Positions 26,235 through 34,313 of a DNA stretch of 64,000 nucleotides are shown here, piece by piece. This DNA comes from an uncultured Granulosicoccaceae bacterium (lineage in GTDB: Bacteria; Pseudomonadota; Gammaproteobacteria; Granulosicoccales; Granulosicoccaceae), in the NCBI GenBank assembly GCA_938041955.1, contig CALISD010000129.1, positions 18,814-82,813 on the forward strand. The letters run 5' to 3'. Made by a program: the position numbers and the translations under genes. Position 1 is the stretch's first letter, and the number at the start of each line of letters is the position of its first letter. The notes below the pieces were generated by a model that saw only the letters and a program-made list of their open reading frames with translations, was not told where the DNA came from and searched no databases.

Positions 26235-26795
26235 ATGACTGACTTAAATACTTCTGTGTTGTTGGTGATTGACGTGCAGGTGGGTATTGATGCTCTATTT
26301 TCGAGTGAAAGAAACAACTTGGACGCAGAATCAAACATACAAAAGCTAATCAATAACTGGCGTGAGCGAGGGGTGGAGATTATCCATGTTAAGCACAACT
26401 CCACTGCTGCAGATTCACCTCTACGCCCCGGGCAAGCGGGAAACGACTTTAAGCCGGAAGGTTTGCCATTGGCGACCGAGCAGTTATTTGAAAAAACGGT
26501 AAACAGTGCATTTATAGGTACGGGTCTTGAAGCCTATCTGAAGGAAAGAGGTGTTACTGATCTCGTGATTGTGGGGCTGACCACAGATCACTGTATATCG
26601 ACTTCAACCAGAATGGCCGGCAACCTCGGGTTTGACGTTTCCCTGGTTTCAGATGCGACTGCGACCTTTGGTCGTACTGCACCTGATGGTGAGACTTACT
26701 CCGCAGAGCAGGTCCATAAGGTCAATCTGCTAAGCCTTCACGATGAGTTTTGTCGGGTGGTTACCACTGAGGAGGTATTGCAGCGTGTAACGTAG
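26235..26795 (+). CDS. Isochorismatase-family cysteine hydrolase
   Basis: A 186-residue hydrolase; ATG 26235 is preferred to the GTG directly before it. The catalytic triad positions are recognisable: Asp in LLVIDVQ, Lys in LFEKTVNSAF and Cys in TTDHCIST. The cis-peptide-containing stretch before the cysteine (VGLTTDHC) is typical. Members hydrolyse amides or enol ethers (nicotinamide, isochorismate, carbamoyl compounds); substrate cannot be told from sequence. Confidence 0.88.
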   Translation: MTDLNTSVLLVIDVQVGIDALFSSERNNLDAESNIQKLINNWRERGVEIIHVKHNSTAADSPLRPGQAGNDFKPEGLPLATEQLFEKTVNSAFIGTGLEAYLKERGVTDLVIVGLTTDHCISTSTRMAGNLGFDVSLVSDATATFGRTAPDGETYSAEQVHKVNLLSLHDEFCRVVTTEEVLQRVT

Positions 26796-26850
26796 AAGGA
26801 TCATTTCTACATATTTACGTTGTTAGCGCTTCGGCGCAGGTGAGGAAGTT

Positions 26851-27165
26851 ATGAGAGTTGTTTTTTGTGCTGTGCTATTGCTGTTTTCATTTCAGGTTTC
26901 TGCGAATGATTATACCTACGAGAAGATTGCCAGCAGATATTCTCAAGTTGCGATGAGCCAGAAAGACGTTTTAAATTTCAAAATGCAGGGCGAGTGTTTG
27001 GTTGGTTTGAAGGAACTTAATTTCAAGAAGAACAAAACGTTTGATCCGATAGCCGAGTGGACAAACTATCGCAGTAAGTCTCTGTTGGAACAGTTCCCAC
27101 CGTGTGAGGTGTTAATCATCATGCAGTTGGCGAAAAAGAAACTGACAGATGCCGGGACAAATTAG
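26851..27165 (+). CDS. Small exported protein of unknown function
   Basis: A 104-residue protein with an 18-19-residue Sec signal ending at VSA and a good GAGGAAG site. The mature part is charged and helical, with two cysteines (GECLVG and PPCEVL) about 47 residues apart that could pair in the periplasm. No family recognised. It converges with the transporter gene at 27371 across a large palindrome. Confidence 0.65.
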   Translation: MRVVFCAVLLLFSFQVSANDYTYEKIASRYSQVAMSQKDVLNFKMQGECLVGLKELNFKKNKTFDPIAEWTNYRSKSLLEQFPPCEVLIIMQLAKKKLTDAGTN

Positions 27166-27184
27166 ATTGCCTGAGTTGGTCAGC

Positions 27185-27348
27185 TTGTGGCTGTGCGGGA
27201 AGTTCGGTAACAAACTTTCCACTGCCACAGTCGTCAGAGCAAGGCGGAAAAATGCAGGCATAGCATTGGCCTAGGTCGAATTTTCCTAACGCAGCTAGGG
27301 CGGTTGTGGCTTCGATCCATGTTACCGAACTTTCCAAACAGCCCACTA
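27185..27348. repeat. Large imperfect palindrome (MITE- or hairpin-like element)
   Basis: GTTCGGTAAC at 27202-27211 is matched by GTTACCGAAC at 27321-27330. The arms extend outward to 15 bp with one mismatch (27197-27211 / 27321-27335) and then through further complementary blocks with small bulges (GTGG-CTGT). Inner blocks also pair: GCCACA with TGTGGC, and GGAAAA with TTTTCC. The whole is an approximately 140-165-base foldback between two convergent genes. It has no coding capacity for a transposase, so a miniature element or a bidirectional transcription-stopping structure are both possible. Confidence 0.75.
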
Positions 27349-27370
27349 ACGCCGGGGTTCTAACTGTTGC

Positions 27371-28279
27371 TTAGCTTTTAGGAGCCTCAGCCACAGCGAA
27401 TTTTTCAGCCAGTAATATCCCGCCAACCACCATCACCAAGCCAACGGCGTGAAACCACTGGAAGCGTTCACCGAGAACCAGGATCGCTAGCAGCGATCCG
27501 AAGATGGGTACCAGGTTAATAAATTGCCCGGCGCGGTTTCCACCGATGAGCTCGACGCCGCGGGCGAAAAATATCTGAGCCAGTATGGTCGGGAAAATAA
27601 TAATATAGGCTATCACTGCCCAGCCCTTAATCGGTGGAAAGCTAAAACCCTTCTGGCCTAACTCCCACCATACGAAGGGTATGGTGATGGTAAATGCACA
27701 AATTGATATCACCCACATAAACGTCAGCCAATGGACTTTCGGGCGCCAGCGTAAACCGATGGTATAGCCTGCATAAAACAGGCATGCGACCAGCATAATT
27801 GCATCACCGAAGTTTAAGCCTTCAGTAAAAAACAACCATGGTCTTCCACTGGTAGTGGTCACGAGAACGCCGACTATAGAGCAGATCAGGCCTATGACCT
27901 GGAGCGTCGTTGTGCGTTGAGAAAATAGGAAGAAATTAGCCAGCATTATCATCACCGGCATCGATGCTTGTTCGATGGCCACATTGATTGCAGTGGTGTA
28001 GTTCAGCGCTTGATACATACAAAGATTAAATAGCGCCATGCCGAGTGACAATCCCGCGAAGATATGCCAATGGCGTTTGAGTATGTCTTTATCTTTTTTT
28101 AGATGTGCCCACGCAAAAGGCAGTAACAACATAGTGGTTAAGAACCATCGAGTGGCAGTGATGGTGTATGGCTGCCAGTCAAAGCTTGCGAGCTTTCCCG
28201 CAACCGCATTGCCGCCCCAGAACACTGTGGTGAGTGTTAACAGAACGTAGGGATTGCCAAACAGGGAGCGCAGGTTCAT
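27371..28279 (-). CDS. EamA/DMT-family transporter
   Basis: A 302-residue, ten-helix inner-membrane protein with two EamA repeats, recognisable in TTVFWGGNAVAGK near the start and LVPIFGSLLAILVLGERFQW near the end. Family members export amino acids, metabolites or dyes; the substrate is unknown. It is transcribed after the small membrane-protein gene at 28350, from which it is separated by a terminator. Confidence 0.93.
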   Translation of the reverse strand: MNLRSLFGNPYVLLTLTTVFWGGNAVAGKLASFDWQPYTITATRWFLTTMLLLPFAWAHLKKDKDILKRHWHIFAGLSLGMALFNLCMYQALNYTTAINVAIEQASMPVMIMLANFFLFSQRTTTLQVIGLICSIVGVLVTTTSGRPWLFFTEGLNFGDAIMLVACLFYAGYTIGLRWRPKVHWLTFMWVISICAFTITIPFVWWELGQKGFSFPPIKGWAVIAYIIIFPTILAQIFFARGVELIGGNRAGQFINLVPIFGSLLAILVLGERFQWFHAVGLVMVVGGILLAEKFAVAEAPKS

Positions 28280-28290
28280 AAGATTTCAGG

Positions 28291-28319
28291 CAAAAGAAAG
28301 GGCAGCGTTTGCTGCCCTT
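28291..28319 (-). terminator. Rho-independent terminator (minus strand)
   Basis: On the minus strand AAGGGCAGC pairs perfectly with GCTGCCCTT around a 4-base loop (28298-28319) and is followed by TTCTTTTG. It lies 31 bases after the stop of the membrane-protein gene at 28350 and before the EamA start. Confidence 0.85.
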
Positions 28320-28349
28320 ATAATAGGTTAATTGCTGGTTGCTTGTTAA

Positions 28350-28775
28350 CTAAACGTCGTCGGCGTCATCTACCACAACCTGGCCAGTTGCACGGCGCCA
28401 TATAATAGCGCCTGCCAAACCAACACCGAGGTATATGCTGTAGAGAATCAGTGCCAGCCATTGTACTGAATCACTGTTTTCACCGACCCAGTTCTCTTGA
28501 AAAGACAGGTAGACCAGTGCTCCAAACAGAATTAAAACGATGGTAGTGCCAAGAAAGCCAAGTGCTTTCCATGCAGCGATAAGCAGGGCTATATTCAGGA
28601 GAATGGCGATAATTGCTACCAGTATTACCCAGGCATCCGTCATATTTTCATGACCGGTGACCCAGTGATACACAGACTTTCCGGTTGGGTTGTAGCTGCC
28701 AAAGACTACAATTGCAGCGACGAGGATTCGTGTAATTAATACGCCCGGTGAGGAGCCTTGTAGTGCTTTTATCAT
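28350..28775 (-). CDS. Small four-helix membrane protein (possibly DUF6524)
   Basis: A 141-residue inner-membrane protein with about four hydrophobic helices and an acidic tail (DDADDV). The motif FGSYNPTGKSVYHWV after helix 1 and the overall layout resemble a widespread proteobacterial family I associate with DUF6524; this is from memory and should be verified. No function known. It stands alone with its own terminator. Confidence 0.7.
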   Translation of the reverse strand: MIKALQGSSPGVLITRILVAAIVVFGSYNPTGKSVYHWVTGHENMTDAWVILVAIIAILLNIALLIAAWKALGFLGTTIVLILFGALVYLSFQENWVGENSDSVQWLALILYSIYLGVGLAGAIIWRRATGQVVVDDADDV

Positions 28776-28877
28776 TCGTAGTTAATTCCGTTGATAGTTA
28801 AAAATTTGGTAGAACCGAAGCTATCAAATCAGCCTGTTTTCGTCAGCGATTTGCCAATGTTGTAACAACGGCGCCGG

Positions 28878-29792
28878 TTAGGGGCGCTCTGCAAGATCTG
28901 CCGGTGGAAATATTCCAGCCTTCATGACCATTCCCGGAACCGTTTTGCCAAGCTGTTGTTCAATCCATTCGGCGGTCTGAATGGCGAGTTGCAGAGACAT
29001 CCCGGTATCAATATTTGAGCGATGCAACATATAAAGTAGATCTTCGGTGGAGATATTGCCAGTCGCCCGTGGTGCAAAAGGGCAGCCGCCCACGCCACCA
29101 AAGCTTGCATCAAGTGTAGTCGCTCCTGCCTGTACTGCGGCCCAGGCATTGGCAATGCCGGTATTGCGGGTATCGTGAAAGTGCAGTCGCAACGGGATAT
29201 CAGGGTAACGCTGTCGAATGGCGTCGACGCGTTCGGCTACGTCTGCCGGTGTGGCAACACCAATGGTGTCAGCAATACCAATTTCAAATGGTTCGGTCTC
29301 TATACAGCGACTGACCACATCTAACAGTCTGGAGAGGGGAATTTCACCGTCAAAAGGGCATCCGAATGCGGTAGTGATGGTGACTCCCGTCTTGAGATCT
29401 GTGGATGCGTGCGACATGATTTCTGCGAAGTTGCGTATGGTGCCTTCTGTATCAGTGCCCTGGTTGCGTTTGCCAAAGGTGTCACTGGCACTCACTACTA
29501 TATTGGCCTCATCAAGGCCTGCGGCGACCACCCCTTCATACCCGCGTTTGTTGAGTGCCAGGCCGATATAGCTGGTGTTGGTGTCTCTGGGTAAAAGTGC
29601 TGCTACTTCGGCCGCATCTGCCATTTGCGGTACTAATTTTGGATTAACGAAGCTGGTGACCTCTATGCGTGGCGCGCCAGCCTCTACGGCTCTTTTGATT
29701 AACTCGACTTTCACTTCAGTTGAGAGGATTTTCTTTTCGTTTTGAATGCCGTCTCGTGGCGAGACTTCTACAATTTCGATTGCTTGATTCAT
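28878..29792 (-). CDS. Hydroxymethylglutaryl-CoA lyase-like enzyme
   Basis: A 304-residue DRE-TIM metallolyase. The metal/catalytic Arg motif is VEVSPRDGIQNE at the N-terminus, with LHFHDTRNTG for the metal histidines and GGVGGCPFAPRATGN for the flexible catalytic-cysteine loop. HMG-CoA lyase splits HMG-CoA into acetyl-CoA and acetoacetate at the end of leucine breakdown. No other leucine-pathway gene is adjacent, so a related CoA-ester lyase is an alternative. Confidence 0.88.
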   Translation of the reverse strand: MNQAIEIVEVSPRDGIQNEKKILSTEVKVELIKRAVEAGAPRIEVTSFVNPKLVPQMADAAEVAALLPRDTNTSYIGLALNKRGYEGVVAAGLDEANIVVSASDTFGKRNQGTDTEGTIRNFAEIMSHASTDLKTGVTITTAFGCPFDGEIPLSRLLDVVSRCIETEPFEIGIADTIGVATPADVAERVDAIRQRYPDIPLRLHFHDTRNTGIANAWAAVQAGATTLDASFGGVGGCPFAPRATGNISTEDLLYMLHRSNIDTGMSLQLAIQTAEWIEQQLGKTVPGMVMKAGIFPPADLAERP

Positions 29793-30212
29793 TGGCCGCT
29801 AGCGCTTGTTAATTGCCCGATAGTTTAGCTGAAACAGGTGAGTAAATCTTACCGGCGCATCAGCTGGATTAGCTTAGGTGTCATTGTATTTTATCGGTTA
29901 ATTATGGTTTTTCTCTGATTGCTATCCGGAAGTCGTCGTCGAGGGGGCATTAGAGAAAGCGCATACCCGTTGGTATACAGCCTGTCAGAGCGACCGGTAA
30001 GGATCGCTGCAGACTGGCCACTCACTGACGCGTGGTTTCCCAAAAGCACCGGTGTGCTCAGGTGTCGGGAACCCCGACACGTCAGGAGTGGCATGTCGCA
30101 GTGTGTGTCCTTTCGTCGGAGTTTTTTGTATCAGCCCAAAGGTTATGCATCTTCTATGCGCTGTAGGAATGCTGGATGTGCTTTCCTGCGGTGCAGGTGT
30201 ACGCAGCCGGAA
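29793..30212. other. Intergenic region with a strong hairpin and a dispersed motif
   Basis: No supported gene. It contains a perfect hairpin GTGTCGGG-AAC-CCCGACAC at 30062-30080 without a T tail, and at 30024-30047 a degenerate copy (ACTGACGCGTGGTTTCCC) of the CTCACGC-GGGTTTCCC motif found in other gaps of this window. Open frames across it on both strands lack ribosome-binding sites and recognisable domains. Confidence 0.5.
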
Positions 30213-31370
30213 TCAGGGCCATTTCCACGGGGGCTCATCAAGTAGCCCTTGCCCTGCGATCTCTGTTTGCCCGAGATTCTTTTCAAGCCGTATGGAATGG
30301 CAGGTTTCCTCTTCTTCAAGTGCTGCGATCAATCTGTTGGCGTGCGACACCACACAGACTTGCGTGTGTTTTGCCACTTGCAGAATCAGGCGCGCAAGGG
30401 ATGGCAGTAAATCCGGGTGCAGGCTGGTTTCCGGTTCGTTTAAGACGATCAGCGGTGGAGGCCGTGGGGTGAGTAATGCGGCAACCCATAGCAGATAGCG
30501 CAATGTGCCATCTGATAGCTCAGCACCTGACAATGGCCTTAGCAAACCGTCCTGAGTGAACTGCAAGGTGAACAGGCCGTCTTCAGATTGTTTTACGTCG
30601 AGTCTTGCTCCCGGAAAAGCATCACTCACGGCGATGTCTAACTGCTCGGCATCACCGACTTCACGAATGGTTTGTATTGCCGCCGCCACATCGCGACCGT
30701 CATGATGAAGTACGGGTGTTCGTGTGCCCAGTTGTGGTTGCCGTGCCGGTGCATCGCGATCGGTTCGAAAGTGATCGTAAAAGCGCCAGCCGCGAATTGA
30801 TTCGCGCAACGAATAGATTTCCGGTGTGGTAATTAAGTCACTGCCATGATCAAACAGGCTATCACTGCTGTGCAGGTGTTGGTTGATCACCTGCCAGTTT
30901 CGCTCGCGTCGGATTTTTAGCGCGGGTCCTTCACGGTCTGTGAGTGCGCTGGCTGGTCGGTAACTGTTTCCAGCCCAGATGCACTCACGTTTTATTTCAG
31001 GGTCAAGCGTAAAAGCGCTGGGCGAGGGAGTAGGCAAGCCCAGTGCGATGGAATAGCTGAGGTCTTCGGTGGAAAATCCCAACTGCAGCCGCACTCGATC
31101 CTGGCGAGGGCTGCCTTGCACCGGTACATGGCCTTTTCGCATAGCGCGAGAGATTTTTTCCGGCCCGGCCCAAAAGGTAGACTGCAAGCCTCCCTCCGCG
31201 GCAATGGAGTTGATCACGCCACCCCGTGCGGTATCAGCCAGCAGGCGCAATGATCGATACAAGTTCGATTTGCCGCAGCCGTTTGCACCGGTGATCACGT
31301 TAAGTTGTGCCAGCGGTGCGACCAGCGTTTGAATAGAGCGGTAGTTATAGATGGCGAGGGTTTTCAGCAC
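30213..31370 (-). CDS. RecF/SMC-like AAA ATPase (COG4637 type)
   Basis: A 385-residue ABC-type ATPase of the AAA_21 group. The open frame extends 78 codons further upstream, but family members begin with a short hydrophobic strand followed by NYRSI, as after GTG 31370 (LKTLAIYNYRSI), so I chose that start. Walker A is GANGCGKSN, the signature is LSGAELSDGTLRYL, Walker B is LIVLNEPETSLHP and the H-loop is VVSHANRLI. Such stand-alone ATPases are linked to DNA repair or defence; no partner nuclease is next to it, so function is unassigned. Confidence 0.8.
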   Translation of the reverse strand: MLKTLAIYNYRSIQTLVAPLAQLNVITGANGCGKSNLYRSLRLLADTARGGVINSIAAEGGLQSTFWAGPEKISRAMRKGHVPVQGSPRQDRVRLQLGFSTEDLSYSIALGLPTPSPSAFTLDPEIKRECIWAGNSYRPASALTDREGPALKIRRERNWQVINQHLHSSDSLFDHGSDLITTPEIYSLRESIRGWRFYDHFRTDRDAPARQPQLGTRTPVLHHDGRDVAAAIQTIREVGDAEQLDIAVSDAFPGARLDVKQSEDGLFTLQFTQDGLLRPLSGAELSDGTLRYLLWVAALLTPRPPPLIVLNEPETSLHPDLLPSLARLILQVAKHTQVCVVSHANRLIAALEEEETCHSIRLEKNLGQTEIAGQGLLDEPPWKWP

Positions 31371-31916
31371 AGATTGATTGTAGAGCGGTGGCGTGAATCG
31401 ATCAATGCTGCTCTTGTGGCTTTCACGGCAAGCAGTAATCTCAATGGTGATATTACTGGAAGAGCCCGCGATCAAAATACCGATGTGGTAGCCACTGAAC
31501 TGATGGGAGATGTTTGACCTGCTGCCCAGCCGGGAGAAGATTCTGTGTTGTAGGTTCGTGTGGAACTTGCGCCACGAGGTGCTTTTGAAGCCCGCAGCAT
31601 GCAAACATTTTCGCTAACCTTTTTGGTGGGCCGTTATTTGGCTGCTACAGGGATCCATGTTCACTGTATATATAACGCACGTATGACCGCTTTTTTCCAT
31701 CGCTATGCGCTGCTAAGAAAGAACGTCGGAGCTCTATAGTGAGAGCGCGTGCGTTAATGGACAGCATCTGGCGGACCCGGTGGTGTACGGGCTGCGTACA
31801 TTGGCAATGCAGATGCTGTTGATCAACCGAATCTCTATGCTGGTAATGACTATTGAACGCTGATAGCCTCGTGAAGTCTGACAGACTCGGGTTTGTGCTA
31901 CTTACTAAGGTTTATG
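31371..31916. other. Divergent intergenic region
   Basis: This separates the minus-strand ATPase from the plus-strand LysE-type gene and should carry both promoters. The ATPase frame remains open to about 31604 with low-complexity, unconvincing translation. A 32-codon open stretch ending near 31856 looks protein-like but has an in-frame stop before it and no start. Nothing else is supported. Confidence 0.4.
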
Positions 31917-32528
31917 ATGACTTTCGAATTTCTGCTTACCTCACTTATTCTTGTGTTGATGCCCGGCACCGGCGTTCTCTACACCGTCGCTATAGGTCTC
32001 GGGCAAGGCTTTAAACCTAGTGTCGCAGCTGCTCTAGGCTGTACTTTCGGGATCGTTCCAGCCGCGCTTGCAAGTATATTAGGACTGGCAGCGGTGTTTC
32101 ATACAAGCGCAATGGCGTTTATTGTGATCAAGTATCTTGGCGTCGCCTATCTTCTGTATATGGCGTGGAGCATGCTCAACGACAATGGCATTTTAGGTGT
32201 GGAAGCAGAGAACAATAAAAGTTCATATTTTCGCACAGCAATTAATGGCACGTTACTCAATGTATTAAACCCCAAGTTGTCATTATTTTTTCTCGCATTT
32301 CTCCCTCAATTTGTACCGGTGGACCGCACTGGATCACTTGCCTATATGTTTTATCTGGCGGCGGTATTCATGCTGATGACATTTGTTATTTTTGTCCTGT
32401 ACGGTGCGTTTGCATCTGCTGCGCGCGTGTACATTATTGAATCTCCCCGTGCGTTAGCGTGGCTGAAAAGAGGGTTTGCCGGTGTTTTTGGGTTACTGGC
32501 TGTCAGGCTGGTGATGGCTGAGCGATAA
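31917..32528 (+). CDS. LysE/RhtB-family exporter
   Basis: A 203-residue membrane protein with about six helices. ATG 31917 (second of two adjacent ATGs) has an AAGG box at a usable distance; upstream in-frame TTG 31893 is less likely. The LysE-family N-terminal motif LMPGTGVLYTVAIGLGQG and the mid-protein LLNVLNPKLSLFFLAFLPQF are diagnostic. Such proteins export amino acids or their derivatives. Confidence 0.9.
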   Translation: MTFEFLLTSLILVLMPGTGVLYTVAIGLGQGFKPSVAAALGCTFGIVPAALASILGLAAVFHTSAMAFIVIKYLGVAYLLYMAWSMLNDNGILGVEAENNKSSYFRTAINGTLLNVLNPKLSLFFLAFLPQFVPVDRTGSLAYMFYLAAVFMLMTFVIFVLYGAFASAARVYIIESPRALAWLKRGFAGVFGLLAVRLVMAER

Positions 32529-32673
32529 AAGACCGACAGGTTTGTGTTGAAAGGGATTGACACGCAGTGCAGCGACGCAAGCTGCATGCAACGTAACCGA
32601 TATATTGGTTGTCGTTTTTTTACACCGAGGGTTATGCGGCCAGATCGCATGGGACTGTGTATGCGTGCCACTC

Positions 32674-32698
32674 GCTCACGCGTCGGGTTTCCCGAAGC
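32674..32698 (+). repeat. Dispersed intergenic motif, copy B
   Basis: GCTCACGCGTCGGGTTTCCC followed by GAAGC. Similar strings occur at 37278-37301 (GCTCACGCTTTGGGTTTCCC), 58164-58182 (GCTCACGCGGCGGGTTGCC), 59658-59674 (GCTCACGCTGCGGTTTC) and, more weakly, 30024-30047, always outside genes. They may be parts of a decayed repeat family. Confidence 0.4.
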
Positions 32699-32772
32699 TA
32701 CCAGCCTGCGGAGATATCTCCATAAATATTTTGTCGGGTTAGTTACTTTATCTCAGATCAATTTGAAATGGA

Positions 32773-32792
32773 GTCAGAGTGCGGACTCTGAC
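32773..32792. terminator. Hairpin after the Nudix gene
   Basis: GTCAGAGT-GCGG-ACTCTGAC is a perfect 8-bp stem with a 4-base loop, 11 bases beyond the minus-strand Nudix stop. There is no proper T run, so it is at best a weak intrinsic terminator or an RNA 3'-end stabiliser. Confidence 0.4.
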
Positions 32793-32803
32793 GCGCTGTG
32801 TGG

Positions 32804-33370
32804 CTATTGCTCTGGATAGAGCTTTGCGAGAAAGCGGCGCATATGTGGATCAGTGTGTTCAATTGGTACGTCATCTTTGTGGAACCACTTAATTCCTCGG
32901 AACTCAGTCTGGTCAATACGGTATTTTGAGTTACGAGATCCACGCAGTGCATACCAGATGCACACGTCTGTATGGCCGGCAGTTTTTCCAACTGTATCCA
33001 CTGTTGACAGGAACAATGGCCTTTCGTATAGAAATTCCCCCTGTATTGAAAGTTCTTCGTTCGCCTCTCTAAGCGCTGTTGCTTTGGGGTGTTCACCCTG
33101 CTCAACATGACCACCGGTTGGCAGCCATAGTTCAGCGTTTATATGATCAACCAGAAGAATATGTTCATCGTCGACAAGCACGAAATAACTAATGAGATGC
33201 TTAGGAGGGGTGGCGGGTTTTGATATTCTGCAAATTTCAACACCGGAATCTATCCACGACAGAACCTCGCGCCTGGTTGTTTTTTCAAGCGTATCCCGTG
33301 GCTCTATCAGCGCTATTTCGTTTCGAATGTCCGCCCGCGTTCCAGGCTCTGTATCAAACAATATGGCCAT
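32804..33370 (-). CDS. Nudix hydrolase
   Basis: A 188-residue protein with a complete Nudix box (GGHVEQGEHPKATALREANEEL), binding the divalent metal for diphosphate hydrolysis. About 45 residues precede the Nudix fold (SYFVLVDDEHILLVDH is the first strand pair). Substrate cannot be predicted. It lies next to the ebo locus but is separated from eboC by 67 bases on the same strand and upstream genes are divergent in function, so it is not clearly part of that locus. Confidence 0.9.
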   Translation of the reverse strand: MAILFDTEPGTRADIRNEIALIEPRDTLEKTTRREVLSWIDSGVEICRISKPATPPKHLISYFVLVDDEHILLVDHINAELWLPTGGHVEQGEHPKATALREANEELSIQGEFLYERPLFLSTVDTVGKTAGHTDVCIWYALRGSRNSKYRIDQTEFRGIKWFHKDDVPIEHTDPHMRRFLAKLYPEQ

Positions 33371-33437
33371 GTGAGCTGACTGAGATAATGGATTTATGGT
33401 CTAACATGGTATGGTTGGCCGGTTGTACCTTTACTGA

Positions 33438-34313
33438 TCAAGTACCTGCTATGTATCGTTGTAAAAACAGTGTCACCAAGAATGCAGCGAACGCGAATGT
33501 CATTATCAAAAGACTACTGGTGGAGGCGATAAAAATGGCATCGACCAATGCAATGCCTGCGATCAAAGACACGACGGCTTTGGGTATATCTCCCTTTGCT
33601 TTTCTTTTAATAAGGTACAGGCAAAATATTACCCATGCGATGAATGCAAGCAGTGCAATCCATATTTGCGTATCACTAAAAAATGCATATATGCCGTAAA
33701 TTGCCGGAACAGCCAGGCACGCTACCGGCCACAGGTTTTTGACTTCACCAAGGTTCTCTTGCTTGGCAACGTAGGTGAGTCCGATCAGGTAGGCGAGCAT
33801 GACTACCGCACCGATATACACCATGACTGATGGGCTTGCTGTAGCGGTAAATGCAGCGCAAAGATAGACGAGCATGCGGCACATGCCCATAACAATCGGG
33901 CTTAAAGGGTTGTTTTTGTGCCACGCGTTGTAAAGCGTGATCGCGGCACATAGAGCCAGGGCCAGTAACGTGGTGATAAACACATTGCTACCCCAACCAT
34001 AGGCGGCCAGAAAAGTGAAGAAAACGGCACCTGCGAGCAAGGTGAATCCCGCGGCGAATACTTCTGCGGCTTTCACTTCACCAGCGGGTATTGGCCGCTC
34101 TGGACGCTCTTCTGCATCAATCTTTCGATCGAAGGCATCATTGAGGAACATGCCGCCTACATAGGCAAGAGACATTGCAATGACTAGCGTGGCTATATTT
34201 AAGTTGAAGGGGCTGACGCCGGCAAGTACGACCCCTGCCAGCGTGTTGCTCCAAACGGTGGGCAGGTTTGAAACTCTGCCAAGCTTTAAGATTGTTTTGG
34301 TGTTCCAGCTCAT
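33438..34313 (-). CDS. eboC: UbiA-family prenyltransferase EboC
   Basis: A 291-residue, eight- to nine-helix membrane protein of the UbiA superfamily. The first aspartate-rich motif is NDAFDRKIDAEERPERPIP, which binds the prenyl diphosphate through magnesium. The N-terminal LGRVSNLPTVWSNTLAG and the NPLSPIVMGMCRMLVYL segment are characteristic of the EboC branch. A clear second aspartate-rich motif is not visible where UbiA has it. It overlaps eboE by 4 bases. In cyanobacteria ebo genes act in moving a scytonemin precursor to the periplasm; the role of this transferase is unproven. Confidence 0.88.
   Translation of the reverse strand: MSWNTKTILKLGRVSNLPTVWSNTLAGVVLAGVSPFNLNIATLVIAMSLAYVGGMFLNDAFDRKIDAEERPERPIPAGEVKAAEVFAAGFTLLAGAVFFTFLAAYGWGSNVFITTLLALALCAAITLYNAWHKNNPLSPIVMGMCRMLVYLCAAFTATASPSVMVYIGAVVMLAYLIGLTYVAKQENLGEVKNLWPVACLAVPAIYGIYAFFSDTQIWIALLAFIAWVIFCLYLIKRKAKGDIPKAVVSLIAGIALVDAIFIASTSSLLIMTFAFAAFLVTLFLQRYIAGT

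Noticed and set aside
27119..27346. 75-codon minus-strand frame across the palindrome
   Set aside because: Its frame is explained by the foldback repeat; translation has no recognisable fold and it overlaps the end of a convincing gene.
30062..30080. GTGTCGGG-AAC-CCCGACAC hairpin as a terminator
   Set aside because: No T tract on either strand and no gene end close by; kept only as a hairpin in the gap description.
29891..30498. Several open frames on both strands between the HMG-CoA-lyase-like gene and the ATPase gene
   Set aside because: Low-complexity translations, no ribosome-binding sites, and partly antisense to the ATPase.
31758..31856. Protein-like 32-codon stretch before the LysE-type gene
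   Set aside because: Stop codon directly upstream and no start codon; too short to call a gene remnant.
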